Below, in pieces: positions 1-10,646 of a stretch of DNA of 64,000 nt. The stretch spans positions 95,396,929 through 95,460,928 of the forward strand of contig CM066314.1 in assembly GCA_033807775.1 (NCBI GenBank), read 5' to 3'. The notes under the pieces are model-generated. The model was not told where the DNA came from, made no database searches, and saw only the letters and a program-made list of their open reading frames with translations. Made by a program: the position numbers and the translations under genes. The DNA comes from Saussurea involucrata. Lineage: Eukaryota; Streptophyta; Magnoliopsida; Asterales; Asteraceae. Each line of letters begins with the position of its first letter. The first letter of the stretch is position 1.

Positions 1-1
1 G

Positions 2-37
2 AAGACCGATTTGTGATTGAAATTCATTTGCATGTTT
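2..37 (+). repeat. Inner part of left MULE terminal inverted repeat
   Basis: It matches the reverse complement of 15242-15277 at 35 of 36 bases; the only difference is A versus G at the sixteenth base. A shorter shared block (aataccag) follows after a diverged gap. The outer part lies before base 1. Confidence 0.75.
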
Positions 38-174
38 GAGATTTCATCCATAAATACCAGTAAGATGCAATTCACAATTCACACTTCCTCTTGCTTTCTT
101 TCTTGATTTCTCTCTTGCTTTCTTTCTTTGAATTGTTTTCTCTCTTGGTTTCTCTTCTCTCATTTAATCCACAA

Positions 175-587
175 ATGGCATCGTCATCAAACCCTAAGGC
201 TACTCCTGAAAAAATGCCACCTCAAATCGAGGTCGCCATAGCAAAAAAGGAAAAGGAGATAGATGAACTAACAGAAGAGTGGAAAAAATTATGGACAGGA
301 AGGCAGTCCATTTGAGAAAGATCGAAGAGGAAGACAGGGAGATCAAAAGGATGAAAGGGGATATAAAAGCTAGGGAGGCTCGTGTTCGTCGAGAACAAGA
401 AGCAATTCACCATATTCTGCAAGACTTCGCAATTATTCAAGCGAAGGTAAACGAGAAGCAAGCTTGGATTGATGAAACTAAATCAATTTTTAAGTCGGTG
501 GTGGTTGTTTTAGTTGTTTTGTATTTTTTTTTCTTGTTTTGTATTTTTTTTACTGTGTTGTTGTTTTGTATTTTTTGTTGTTGTTAA
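175..587 (+). pseudogene. Coiled-coil ORF downstream of left MULE TIR, one frameshift
   Basis: I do not recognise this protein. A pyrimidine-rich leader (about 85-165) precedes ATG 175, which opens MASSSNPKATPEK and a Lys/Glu-rich helix; that frame stops at 313-315. A second frame from about 279 continues the same charged heptad style (KIEEEDREIKRMKGDI, then RVRREQEAIHHIL) up to about residue 70. It then becomes hydrophobic and T-rich, which looks like untranslated sequence. A one-base shift near the A6 run at about 283-288 would join both halves into one coiled-coil protein of roughly 100 residues. It starts right after the terminal repeat and converges on the transposase gene, so it may be a second MULE gene or a captured host fragment. 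Nothing shows a catalytic role. Confidence 0.4.
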
Positions 588-641
588 TTTCTCTGAAAAG
601 TAGTTTTTAAGCCGCTGAACCACGGTTAGGTTGGATACATC

Positions 642-998
642 ATGCAAGGTCAAGTCAGAGGTTACCTCATTCGTGGGCCTACTCCTCTTGTAGAATATAT
701 GACAACCCTCAACTCATTTGCTAAAGTGTGTGCGGGTTGTGGTACACAATGGCCATACGTGGTTGCAAAAGCAGAAGCCGTTGAAGAAGGGTCAGAAAGA
801 TTGAAGATGAAGAGCTTGTTGGATGGAATACAAACTAGCTGTGTTATCAATGTTCATTTAGAAGCATATGTATGTGTGTATATATATAATATGAAATGGG
901 GTTTTGACAAGTTGGTATCACTGGACTCATTTAAGAATTGTGAAAATGGGTATTTGACGAATGATGATTCATGTGTGTTTGGAGCTGAAGTGTTTTAA
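642..998 (+). CDS. Unrecognised short ORF in MULE, running into a hairpin
   Basis: This is an open frame of 118 codons. The first 66 codons (to about 840) look protein-like and include CAGCGTQWPYV, with a CxxC pair. The rest is encoded by the 51-bp direct repeat and the left arm of the hairpin at 894-980, so it is unlikely to be selected as protein. It could be a second exon of the coiled-coil ORF at 175-587, since both are on the plus strand inside the same element, but no convincing splice pair was seen. Confidence 0.25.
   Translation: MQGQVRGYLIRGPTPLVEYMTTLNSFAKVCAGCGTQWPYVVAKAEAVEEGSERLKMKSLLDGIQTSCVINVHLEAYVCVYIYNMKWGFDKLVSLDSFKNCENGYLTNDDSCVFGAEVF
830..880 (+). repeat. 51-bp direct repeat, left copy
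   Basis: Identical to 1431-1481 by eye. The pair flanks a 550-bp block holding the hairpin and AT-rich DNA. This could be a tandem segmental duplication or a footprint of an insertion. Confidence 0.8.
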
Positions 999-1083
999 AC
1001 ACACATGAATCATCATTCGCCAAATACCCATTTTCACAATTCTTAAATGAGTCCAGTGATACCAACTTGTCAAAACCCCATTT
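894..1083. repeat. Near-perfect inverted repeat, 87-bp arms, 16-bp loop
   Basis: Arms 894-980 and 997-1083 are complementary at 86 of 87 positions; the mismatch is in the stretch tttgacgaat versus attcgccaaa. The loop is 981-996. A transcript of either strand would fold into a long, almost perfect double strand. I saw no other copy of the arm in the window. It lies between the two convergent MULE genes. Confidence 0.9.
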
Positions 1084-1430
1084 AATATTCTTCTCGTGAA
1101 ACCTTCTCCTATTGCCATTCACGATATCTATAAACACATTCAAATAATAATAATTTAAAACGATTTAATGAATTAGTTAATATATGATTATTATGTTAAT
1201 GCGATAGGAGTGTAAAACAAAATTGAAAAAAAAATAAGAGATGTACCATAAATTAAATAATTAACTATAAGGTTATGAATTTTAATGTATAACTGTATAT
1301 GATATATATTAAAATATATAAATCCAAAAAAATTCAAGATTGGGCTCATTTCGAACGTATCGAAGAGACGATTATAATGGTGTAATTTATTAAAATTAAA
1401 ACGTATCTAATATGAATATATTTATCATTT
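1084..1430. other. AT-rich stretch without genes
   Basis: About 350 bp of AT-rich DNA with no credible frame, between the hairpin and the right copy of the 51-bp repeat. Nothing else recognised. Confidence 0.6.
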
Positions 1431-1481
1431 ACAAACTAGCTGTGTTATCAATGTTCATTTAGAAGCATATGTATGTGTGTA
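1431..1481 (+). repeat. 51-bp direct repeat, right copy
   Basis: Second copy of 830-880, ending 10 bp before the stop codon of the transposase on the other strand. Confidence 0.8.
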
Positions 1482-1491
1482 AATATATCAT

Positions 1492-2628
1492 TTACAAATC
1501 AGTGTTTAGATCAACAGTATCAAGCTGTGACAGGCCCGGGGTGTGACTGACAGAATGTCTCCTTGGCACGGTTGAAGGGGCGGGATTTGGACACTCTCCA
1601 CGAGTGTGTCCTACGCATTGGCACCGAGTACAACTTCGTTGTATCGAACTTTCACCACGTGATGGACGTCGGTCGTTCTTTCTCGGTCTCCCGGCCCTGT
1701 TCTTATCCATTAAAGGTGGATAGCATGGTGGAAGCGGGCCAGGTGGATACACCCATGCTGCAGGGGGTCCAACTGGGTTTATTACCTTCACGTATGTTTT
1801 CCGGTAATATTCGGACGTGAAGAAAGGTACAGCCAAGTCGCTGCAATCTGTATGACCCATATATGTTGCTGCAGCGATGGCATGGCCGCACGGTAACCCA
1901 GATTTATCCCATTCGCGACACGAACAAAGGTGGTCTTCCATATTCACAATCGCGTTAATATAGTCATCATGCACCTCGTACTTCCCATACCCGATTGCTC
2001 TTACCGGCCATGTCGCCGCACGACGCGCCCTGTACTGAACGATATTCTCCGCCGTTGGTGTGAGTGAATTTTGTATCTTAGCTCCTTTTAGGCGTCGAAT
2101 TTGGTACCACTCTTGTTGAAAGGCCCGAAAGTAGTCCATAAGATTAACAATCGGACATCTACGCGCAAAACGGGAGAGTGCATTCACAGACTCTGCACTA
2201 TTCGAGGTCAGAATGTCATACCGTTGTCCAGGAAAATGGGCTGCGGACCACCTCTCCGGTCCAGCATCGTCAAAGACTTTGGCTACTTCCTTGACACTGT
2301 ATCGTAGCATATTCATGTACTTGTTAAACTCCCGATCCGTATATGCTCTGCATGCCGCCCAATAGACATCCTTGTAGGTGGTAATACGTTTGTCCTTGGA
2401 TTTGGCGTTCATCTCCAAATGTCGACAACATATGGCGTGAGGGGCGTTTGGGTACATGGCAGAGATTGCGGCGCTTATGGAAGGAGCCCTGTCAGACATA
2501 AACACCAACCCTTGCGGGTCTTCGATAGCTTGTCTCAACATGGACAGAAACCAAGTCCACTCGTCCCCGGTTTCGGACTTGCCTACGCCGAAAGCTACTG
2601 GAACGATGGAGTTATCCCCGTCCATGGC
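1492..2628 (-). pseudogene. MULE transposase, C-terminal part (exon 2 distal to insertion B)
   Basis: This continues the frame of 13663-13755 once element B and one duplication copy are removed. It encodes the end of the RNase-H-like DDE core: VAMDGDNSIVPVAFG and then FMSDRAPSI, whose Asp is the expected second catalytic Asp. Next come the CCRHLEMN region typical of the MULE domain and the SWIM zinc finger (CSCREW, then LPCGHA). A basic linker and a CCHC knuckle (CTRCQCVGHTRGEC) lie near the C-terminus. The open frame extends a few codons into the LTR of B, so an ATG at 2646 is an artefact. The protein would cut and join element ends in the nucleus. With the first part it would be about 812 codons, a normal length for the family. 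It is inactive here because of the insertion and one upstream nonsense codon. Confidence 0.85.
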
Positions 2629-2633
2629 AACTG
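2629..2633. repeat. Target-site duplication of element B, left copy (aactg)
   Basis: The partner at 13663-13667 reads aacta, so 4 of 5 bases match. The single difference is probably a later mutation. Confidence 0.6.
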
Positions 2634-2888
2634 TAATAAATCCCAAATCTCTAGCAATAAGATATGAATGTAGTGAGAGAGAATCTAGAGAGCAAATATG
2701 TCATCCATGTATTGATCTCAAAGGATTACAAAAGGTTTCTAAAAGATTACAAAAGCTTTTTAACAAATGAACTAGACAAGCCTATTTATACCCATGACAT
2801 ACAAGGTATAAAGGCATTCCCAATACTGTATAGACTCATACAGTACATTGACTTTACAGTAAATCTTGAATACAATAATGCTCTAACA
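2634..2888 (-). repeat. Element B 3' LTR (255 bp)
   Basis: In element orientation it starts TGTTAGAG and ends ATTTATTA, so the usual terminal CA is TA. It is flanked inside by the polypurine tract at 2890-2899 and outside by the target duplication. Confidence 0.92.
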
Positions 2889-2900
2889 ATCTCCCCCTTT
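2889..2900 (-). promoter_or_regulatory. Element B terminal polypurine tract
   Basis: On the minus strand it reads AAAGGGGGAGAT directly before the LTR start TGTTAG. It primes plus-strand DNA synthesis. Further PPT-like G5 tracts on the same strand lie near 3641-3651, 3751, 3787, 5165 and 5368, the multi-PPT arrangement known for Sireviruses. Confidence 0.85.
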
Positions 2901-3099
2901 GGATTCAAGATTTAAAAAAATTGACAGCAGTCTTCAGCTCTTTGTAAAGTCAATCTTCTTCAACAGACACTTTATCAAACTATCTTCAAGCCTTGTACAT
3001 GAAAACAGATCTTTACATCTTTATCAGTCTTTAACAAACAGTAACTTCTCGTATCCTTCTTGATGCAAGAACCTTAGTTCTCATATTAACTTTAAGAAT

Positions 3100-3460
3100 C
3101 CGAAATCATCAATTCGGTTGTAGGCAGATACAAAACCATCAATTCGGATGCTAGAGGATGCGAAATCAGCTCAATTCGGATCAAGTAGGATTCGAATTCA
3201 AGTAAGTTGGAACAAGAAGGGTCCGAAATCAGGGCAATTCGAATCATGAAGGATTCGAAATCACTCAATTCGAATCATGAAGGGTGCGAAATCAGGACAA
3301 TTCGAATTATGAAGGGTTCGAAATCAGGGCAATTCGAATCATGAAGGATTCGAAATCACTCAATTCGAATCATGAAGGGAGCGAAATCAGGACAATTCGA
3401 ATTATGAAGGGTTCGAAATCAGGGCAATTCAAATCATGAAGGATGCGAAACCATTTATAT
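3100..3460. repeat. AATTCGAA word boxes in element B 3' region
   Basis: The word aattcgaat or its near variants recurs about every 30 bp, often as caattcgaatcatgaagg followed by gaaatca. The same word is amplified in the 5' leader of B (about 12510-12960). Confidence 0.85.
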
Positions 3461-4324
3461 TTTTGAACTTTTAGGTGTAAGCGCATTCCGAGAACCACTC
3501 AGAACTAAGATAACCAAATTCAGCAATATTTAGACTTCACATGATCCTTCTCCCCTGATCTTCAGTCTTTGTTCACGAATCATTGACTTGAAATCTCTTA
3601 GACATGAGATATCTTTGACATGAAATTGAATTAAACATTTCTCCCCCTTTTTCGATGAAAGTGAGCATCATTATCATCGAAAACCTTCTTCAATTTCAGT
3701 CGCGTCACTGAGTATTACTAACAATCTCCTCCTTAGTGGATAACCTTGCTCCCCCTCAAAATAAGAATTCTGGAGCAATTTGTTTTCTCCCCCTGAAAGT
3801 ATGCATATGTTTCAATAACGCACAATATACAAATTTTAAAAAATTTACACAAGGAAAATAAAATTCATTGAACTTCATTTTATAACTACTAACATTTGAT
3901 CATTTGAATGCTTTACAAAAGAAATTCAACTTAATGAAATTTAACAATATTTCAATCAAATGAAATCAAATGCATGTGTTTGGATTAAAAAACAAGACAT
4001 CATTGCATATCAAGTTACAAACGTTCAGTTTCAACCGCTTTATTAAATCTATTTGGTGTGCTAGCATGCGAAATATGATTAGCATCAAGCGTATGCAATT
4101 CTAAAACATATAAGAATACTTTGCTCTACTCACACTATTTGTCCAAAATCAGAATTTCATAAATTTACGGGTTTATCGCGACTTTGTATTTTCCCAAGTT
4201 TCAAGAGATATGTGCTCTTTGGCATCTTTTAATATTGTGCACATTTGAATCTTTTGATTTTGTGCTCATTGGCATCTTTTGATCAAAAAGTTTAGTAAGA
4301 ATAAGATACACCGTTAAACATGAC

Positions 4325-4592
4325 TTTCTATCTGGTTCTATAGCAGGATTTGGGTTAGCAGATCCCAGACCAGTTGGCCTTAGGTGCTAGGTGACGAGCA
4401 CCCCTTAGAACTTAATTTCCCAAACCAGAAAGGCCACATCGATATATCTTAAACCCATTTGTACCAGTAGAACATGGCTTTCTATCTGGTTCTATTGCAG
4501 GATTTGGGTCAGCCGATCCCAGACCAGTTGATCTTAGGGACTAGGTGTCGAGCACCCCTTAGGACTTACTCTCCCAAACCAGAAAGGCCACA
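4325..4592. repeat. Two copies of a structured unit of about 115 bp
   Basis: Units at about 4325-4440 and 4470-4592 share tttctatctggttctat, gatcccagaccagttg and aaaccagaaaggccac. Homologous paired units lie in element C at about 32361-32470 and 32513-32630, where CTATCTG and CAGATAG bracket the first unit. They look like conserved structured 3' UTR modules. Confidence 0.7.
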
Positions 4593-5041
4593 GGCACAAA
4601 CTTTCAAACTAAATGATAGTGCAACTTTTTTATCTCAATCACTTGGTTCTAAAACATAGTGCTTTGCCCATATTTTCATTTCCATCCATCATTCTGACAT
4701 ATAAGCTTTTTGAGCATTATATTCTATATATATCCAGATTCACATAACTTTGAGCATTCAACATAATTTCATTCATGTTTTGCTGACCTTTCGATTTATT
4801 TTAGAGGTGAAAATTGAAGCAAATCTAACTCAGATAGTACAAAGTTTCTTGTAAAATCATCTTTTAGCACACATTTAATTCATTGAATGAAAATTGAAAA
4901 TTTCATCTTATTGAATTAAATTTGTAAAGTTTCAAGTTTTCAAATCAGTAGAAACAAATATAATCCAATGTTACCTTTTGCCACTTGTTCCTTGAAACAA
5001 AAATATATAGCAGTTAAGGATATCACCTGAGAGGTGTGAGT

Positions 5042-5148
5042 TCTAAACTGATTTGTTTAGAAGTCTTAGTCTTTAAAGTACGGGTCCTGAACTGAGTTGT
5101 TCAGAAGCCAAGGCCGTTGAAGCACGGGTTTTGAACTGATATGTTCAA
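5042..5148 (-). ncRNA. Three tandem stem-loops in element B 3' UTR
   Basis: Stems at 5042-5061 (TCTAAAC with GTTTAGA), 5087-5104 (CTGAAC with GTTCAG) and 5131-5148 (TTGAAC with GTTCAA) each enclose a 6-base loop. Stem sequences differ between units but pairing is kept. Element C has four such units at 31735-31887. The role is unknown; this is an RNA element within the retrotransposon transcript, not an independent gene. Confidence 0.65.
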
Positions 5149-5280
5149 AAGCCAAAAATATTTATCTCCCCCTTAATAGTACAAATATTCTTCAAAAAAT
5201 TACGCCGCTTCTCTTCTGTTTTCAGTCATGTGTGTGGTATATATGTAACATTCAGCACAACACATGATATACCTACAAAA

Positions 5281-5320
5281 CAGTTTAAGCAGATTTTGGT
5301 ACCCAATTGCACTTGGGTCC
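5281..5320 (-). pseudogene. Second, vestigial copy of the gag terminus after pol
   Basis: On the minus strand this reads GGACCCAAG, then TTGGGTACC, AAATCTGCTTAA and a T-rich tract ending in TAG near 5273. It matches the true end of gag in element C (31628-31676), including the WVPK codons and the stop. In B it lies after pol, in the 3' UTR, although B has its own gag end at about 8814-8845. See the finding on pol exchange. Confidence 0.6.
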
Positions 5321-5382
5321 TAGTGGGTTAGGATATGATCATAGATTTAAGTAAGCAAGAACACGAACTCCCCCTCAATGTC

Positions 5383-6810
5383 TTAAGGATTCAACATTCC
5401 TAGTTTGCTGATTAAAAAATTTAACCTCTTTTCATCTAAAGGTTTTGTGAAAAGATCAACAAGTTCTAGTTCTGTTGGTACAAGGTGCATTTCTATAGTT
5501 CCCTTCTCAACATGGTCTTTGATAAAATGGTACCTGACATCTATGTGTTTCGTTTTGGAATGCTGAACAGGATTTTCAGTTATTGCAATTGCGCTTTTGG
5601 AAGCACAATAAATGGGGATCTTGTTGAAGATATATCCATAATCCTTTAGCTGAGTTTTCATCCAAATTACTTGCGAACAGCAACTAGCGGCGGCCACATA
5701 CTCTGCTTCAGCCGTAGATGTTGATACACAAGTTTGCTTCTTTGATGACCAGCTTACTAGTTTATCTCCCAAGAATTGACAAGCACCAGATGTGCTTTTC
5801 CTATCCATCATATTTCCCGCATGATCTGCATCTGTGTAAGCAATTAGTTCAAACCCAGAATCCTTATGATACCAAAGACCCAAATTTTTTGTGCCTTTGA
5901 GATATCTAAGGATTCGCTTTACAGCCACAATATGAGATTCCTTCGGGTTTGCTTGGAAACGTGCACAAAAAGATGTTGCAAACAAAATATCCGGTCTACT
6001 TGCCGTTAGATACAGTAAAGATCCAATCATGCCTCGGTATAACTTTTGATCGACTGATATACCAGATGAATCAGCGTTCAAAAGCTTACCGGTAGCCATG
6101 GGAGTTTTCATGGTGGAAGAGGAATTTAATTCAAATTTCTTAAGCATATCATTTATATATTTTGATTGATTAATAAAAATGCCTTCATTTGACTGTGTCA
6201 CTTGGAGACCAAGAATTTTTTTTAACTCTCCCATCATACTCATTTGAAAACGGCTTTTCATCACCTCTTCAAAATCTTTACACATATCTGGATTTGTAGA
6301 TCCAAATATAATGTCGTCAACATATATTTGTACTAACATTAAATCTTTACCTTCTCTTTTGAGAAAAAGAGTTGTATCTATTGTACCTTTGGTGTATCCA
6401 TTTTTAAGCAGGTGAATAGTCAGAGTCTCATACCATGCCCTCGGTGCTTGCTTTAAGCCGTAGAGTGCTTTGTCTAGAATGTAGACATGGTTGGGATATT
6501 TGGGATCAATAAAGCCTTCAGGTTGACTTACATACACTTCCTCATGTAGTATTCCATTCAGAAACGCATATTTGACGTCCATTTGGAATACCTTCATGTT
6601 CTTATGTGCTGCGTATGCAAGAAAGATCCTTATTGCTTCAATCCTTGCTACTGGTGCATAAGTTTCATCATAATCTATTCCTTCTTGTTGATTGTAACCT
6701 TTAGCAACCAGTCTTGCTTTATTTCTGACTATAATCCCCGCTTCGTCCTTTTTGTTTCTAAAGACCCATTTGGTTCCAACTATGGTTTTGTCTTTTGGAC
6801 GTTTCACCAA
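5383..6810 (-). pseudogene. Element B reverse transcriptase and RNase H
   Basis: This is the copia RT (RVT_2) followed by RNase H, read from the minus strand. Visible parts are GTKWVFRNKKDE, VFQMDVKYAFLNG (first catalytic Asp), LYGLKQAPRAWYE, the active-site YVDD at 6313-6324, TASRPDILFAT, then the RNase H motifs TSTAEAEYVAAASC and CASKSAIAI, ending LNFLISKLGMLNP. The RNase H second motif reads CASK where relatives have CDSK, so one acidic residue is replaced by Ala. It is joined in frame to the protease-integrase part upstream; only a TAG at 6814-6816, in place of the usual Trp codon, separates them. Otherwise it is open over its full usual length. Confidence 0.92.
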
Positions 6811-6813
6811 GTG

Positions 6814-8798
6814 CTACACTTCGTTGCGTTTGAACTCATTTAATTCCTCTTGCATGGCGTTGATCCAATCTGGATCTTGTAAAGCTTCAGATGCTTTCTT
6901 GGGTTCTAACGTGCTAAGAAAATTTACGTACAAACATTCGTTTGTAGTCGCAGATCGGGTTTTCACTCCATCATTCAGATCACCAATTATATTAGCCGGA
7001 GGATGTGCTCTTGTCCATTTATGACTACTTGGAAGAGTTGGTATATCCATACGAGTGTTTGATGGATTATTTTCATCCAATACTGCAAAAATCTCCTCTG
7101 TCGATTCAGCTGAAGATACATTTGTCGTTTCCGGTATGTTGACTTCTGTTTCTAATCCTTCAGACGTGGAAGTCTCCGATGAATGATTTTCTGAAACCTG
7201 AACAACTGGTTGAATTTCAGGTTCAGAGACAGGAACGTGTTCACTTGGAATCTCATTAGTTTCTACAGAAGTACTAGTATCAACATCTTCAGTTGGACCG
7301 GAGATATTTGCACTCGTCTGATTCTGAGATGCATTCACAGATGTGATTGGTGGTTCCATATCTGCACAGTAATCCATAAATGCATCATGAAATAGTAAAT
7401 TTAAATCAGTAGTATTATTATAATTCAAAGCTGAATTAGAAAACTGTTTCGTCACAGGTTCTACTCCATTTTTAGTAGAAGCTTCAGATTTTTGTACGAG
7501 TTCTGAACTAAATTGTCCAGAAGTCAATGTCACAGTCTCGTCGAACGTAACGTTGATACTCTCGATTACTGATTTTGTTCGATTATTATAAATCCTGTAT
7601 GCTTTCGAGTTCAAGGAATAGCCTATAAAGATGCCCTCATCAGCTTTAACTTGAAGCTTTGTAAGATATTCACGATCTTTCATGACAAAACACCTGCATC
7701 CAAATACACGCAGAAATTTGATGTTAGGTTTGCGATTGTTGATTAATTCATATGCAGTTTTGTTAAAGCGTTTATTTATAATAGTTCTGTTTTGAGTAAA
7801 ACACGCTGTGGATACTGCTTCAGCCCATAGACTTGGTGGAAGACCCGAGTAAGCAAGCATCGTCCTAGCAGCTTCTACAAGAGTTCGATTTTTCCTTTCA
7901 ACTACTCCATTTTGTTGTGGAGTAATTGGGGCAGAAAAATTATGAGTTATTCCAACGGATTCAAGAAAATATTGAAGAGTTGCATTCTTGAATTCAGTTC
8001 CGTTGTCACTTCGGATTTTTCGAACAGGGCGTTGTAGAAGAGTTTGAATCTTCTTGATGAATTTAATGATCTGCTCGGGTGCTTCAGACTTGAGTCGTAA
8101 GAAATCCAACCAAGTATATCGCGAAAACTCATCAACCATAACCAAGATATATTTCTTTCCTCCCATTGACTGAGTTCGCATTGGGCCACAGAGATCCATA
8201 TGAATTACTTCCAAGGCATTGTTACAATTAGACAAAGTCTTGGTCTTGTGAGAAACATGTTTCATCTTTCCCATTTCACAAGCTGGACACACAGAAACTT
8301 TGTCAATTTTCATTTCAGGAAGCCCGGAAACTAATCCATCTATTCGAAGCTTGTTGATGCTGCGAAAATTTTGATGCGAGAGCCTTCGATGCCATAACCA
8401 ACACTCTTCTTGTGAAGCTTTTGATACAAGACAGACTTGATTAGAAGCAACAAGAGTTGTAAAATCAGTCATGTATAAGTCTCCGCATCTTTTTGCTCTG
8501 AAGATTTCTGACCAATTTGCATCCAAGATGTAGCAAAAATCTTTATCAAATAACACCTTACAGTTCTTGTCGCAGAACTGACTTATACTGAAAAGGTTAT
8601 GCCCTAAACCTTCAACATACAAAATCTTTTCAATTTGCATTGAGTCATTTTTCAACGTTCCGTAGCCTCGAACGTGACCTTTTGAGTCATTTCCAAATCC
8701 CACTGATCCTCCAGGATGTACAATAAAATCTTGCAAGAAGTGCTTGTACCCCGTCATGTGTCTAGATGCTCCCGAATCAATGACCCACACATGTCGGT
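6814..8798 (-). pseudogene. Element B protease, GAG pre-integrase domain and integrase
   Basis: The first part of pol opens with the aspartic protease motif VIDSGASRHMTG. Next come the zinc-binding HHCC region (LWHRRLSHQNF, then CPACEMGKMKH) and the integrase core: HMDLCGP for the first Asp, RSDNGTEF for the second, GVVERKNRTL for the Glu. After WAEAVSTACFTQNR it runs through a Ser/Thr/Glu-rich linker toward RT. The GTG-like start at 8790 is only where the frame becomes open; pol lacks its own initiator and is probably made with Gag. The frame differs from that of the Gag part upstream and ends at a nonsense TAG (6814-6816). All catalytic residues are present. Confidence 0.92.
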
Positions 8799-8831
8799 CT
8801 TGTTAAGAAACAATTATCTTATTTTAGGTAC
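8799..8831 (-). promoter_or_regulatory. Gag/pol border segment of element B
   Basis: On the minus strand the end of gag (ATATGG) is followed by GTACCT, the gag stop TAA and a T-rich tract ending AACAAG, and then protease starts. The layout parallels the borders at 21431-21460, 38712-38743 and 53498-53526. Here the acceptor is AAG not GCAG, and removing exactly this block does not restore the frame. Confidence 0.4.
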
Positions 8832-10646
8832 CCATATCTGCATGGGTCCTTTCTTGTTAGTATGGATCAGTTTATTAATGACATTTGATGCCCCCTGAAT
8901 TTTTCCTTTAAAAGTTAAACGATTGAGTAAATTTGGTTTGTTAACTTCATTTTCTGGAATCCATTTCCAATCCATATTTACTTCAACTGTTTTCTTTTCT
9001 TTCATCTTTTTATTCTGTTTGTTTGATCTGAAACCAAACATTTTGGCAAATTTGTTTGCTGAGGATTTTAAAGAGAAGGAAGAAGTTTTAGACTTCTTAT
9101 TCGTTGGAGCATTTCTGTCTAGCTTGAAATAGTTGTCCCAACAGTGAGCACAATGAATTCTTCTTTTAGCTTGTGACAATAATTTGAAATCTGAAATTGC
9201 GGAATTATTATTGCCACAAACATTGCAAACATTACAAGAATGTATACAATTTTTATTCAAAGAACTACATTTCTCAGAGTCGGTGCTTCTATTCTTGCTA
9301 TTCAGAACTTGTTCCTTCAAATCCACATACTTTTCTTCATCCATTTCTGAGAAAGAAGAAGAAACATTGTCAGAACCTTTAGAGGTAGAAGGATCACTTG
9401 AAAACAAATTAGATTTATTTTCGGATGATTTTTCTTTCTCTTTTCCTTTTGAAACTGGATCACTTGAAAACAAATTAGATTTATTTTCAGATGATTTTTG
9501 TTTCTCTTTTCCTTTTGAAGCTGGTTCTGTTTTTAAATCAGATACCTTTGATGAAAACTTTTTATGGTAGACTTCACAAAACTTTAATTCTATTTCAAAT
9601 TCAGTTCTTTCTTTCTTCTGCTTTTCTTTTTCTAGAAATAGAACTTTTTCAAAATCTGAAATTTGTTTCGAAAGTTCTACACATCTTAATTCAAGATTTT
9701 TCTTTTCTTTAAAAAATTTGAGCTTTTCAAAAGGATCAAACATACTTGAAGGTTTATTCTGATCTTTGGATTCAGCTTGTTTTGAACATTTTTCACAACT
9801 TTTTGAGGCCTTAGAGTTTGATATTTCATATAATTTAGATTCTAGTCTTTGAATCTCACTCTTAAGATCAAGATTGATCCTTTTTGTATGATCAAATTCT
9901 AGTCCAATATTATCATGATCATCCTCTAATTTTTTAAAATCTAATTGCCATTTGGAAATTTGATTTTCTAAATCAACAATTTTAAGTAAAGCTGAGTCCA
10001 AATCAGGAAATTCAGAAGAGGTTTCTGGAACAAACTCCTTTTTGTCAGAATCTGATGTATTTTTTGACTCCATTTCAACGTTAGATTTAGTTTTAACAAA
10101 TATAGGTTCATTGATTTTGTCAACAATTGTTTTAGCCATAGATTCATCGGAAAACAACGAACTAAATCCAGTTGGTTCAAACATTTTGGTTTTGTAACTG
10201 GAGTTTAATTCATCATATTTAAAATTTGTTATATTGTATCTAGGCTTTTCTTTTGAACCTTTGTCTGTTTTAGCTTCATCTTTCTTTGAAATTGGAGTTG
10301 AAGAATTTGAAGCATTATCTTTGATAGGAGTTTCTGATTTAGGAGATGTTTCTGATACAATAAGTTGTTGCAAAATTCCATTACTTGCCTTTGCTTTTTC
10401 TTGTGTCTTTGGAGGTGTTTTTGTTATTATGACTTGTTGCAACACTTCATTATTTGATTTAACAGATACAGGTGAATTAACAGGTGTTTCTGTTATAATG
10501 ACTTGTTGCAACTTTACATTTGCTGGTTTAACAAAAACTTTTGCAATTGGAGGAATCTCCTTTATCAGAGTTTGCTTCAAAACTTCCTTTTTCTCAATAG
10601 GTTTTATTGTTTTGAAACTCTTGTCATCAGATAATCCTAGACCCAT
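8814..10646 (-). pseudogene. Element B Gag, C-terminal coiled-coil half
   Basis: 610 codons, Lys/Glu/Ser-rich. It has three related units with VIITETP/VIITKTP/LIVSETSP in the first 110 residues, long coiled coils (about residues 190-380), two direct repeats of SKGKEK-SSENKSNLFSSDP, a Cys-rich patch (CNVCNVCGNNN, then HCAHCWDNYF) and the typical end QIWVPK. In related elements this part is continuous with Gag, so the separate frame reflects a one-base loss or a -1 slip at the run CCAAAATGG (about 10640-10649). It probably forms the particle scaffold; no enzymatic motif is present. Confidence 0.8.

Larger units (their letters stand above)
2901..5382 (-). other. Element B 3' untranslated region
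   Basis: 2.5 kb with no credible protein. It holds the AATTCGAA word boxes (about 3100-3460), two copies of a structured unit of about 115 bp (4325-4590), three tandem stem-loops (5042-5148), a degenerate second copy of the gag terminus (5281-5320) and several PPT-like tracts. The same order of parts is seen in the 3' region of element C (31664-33661). Confidence 0.8.
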
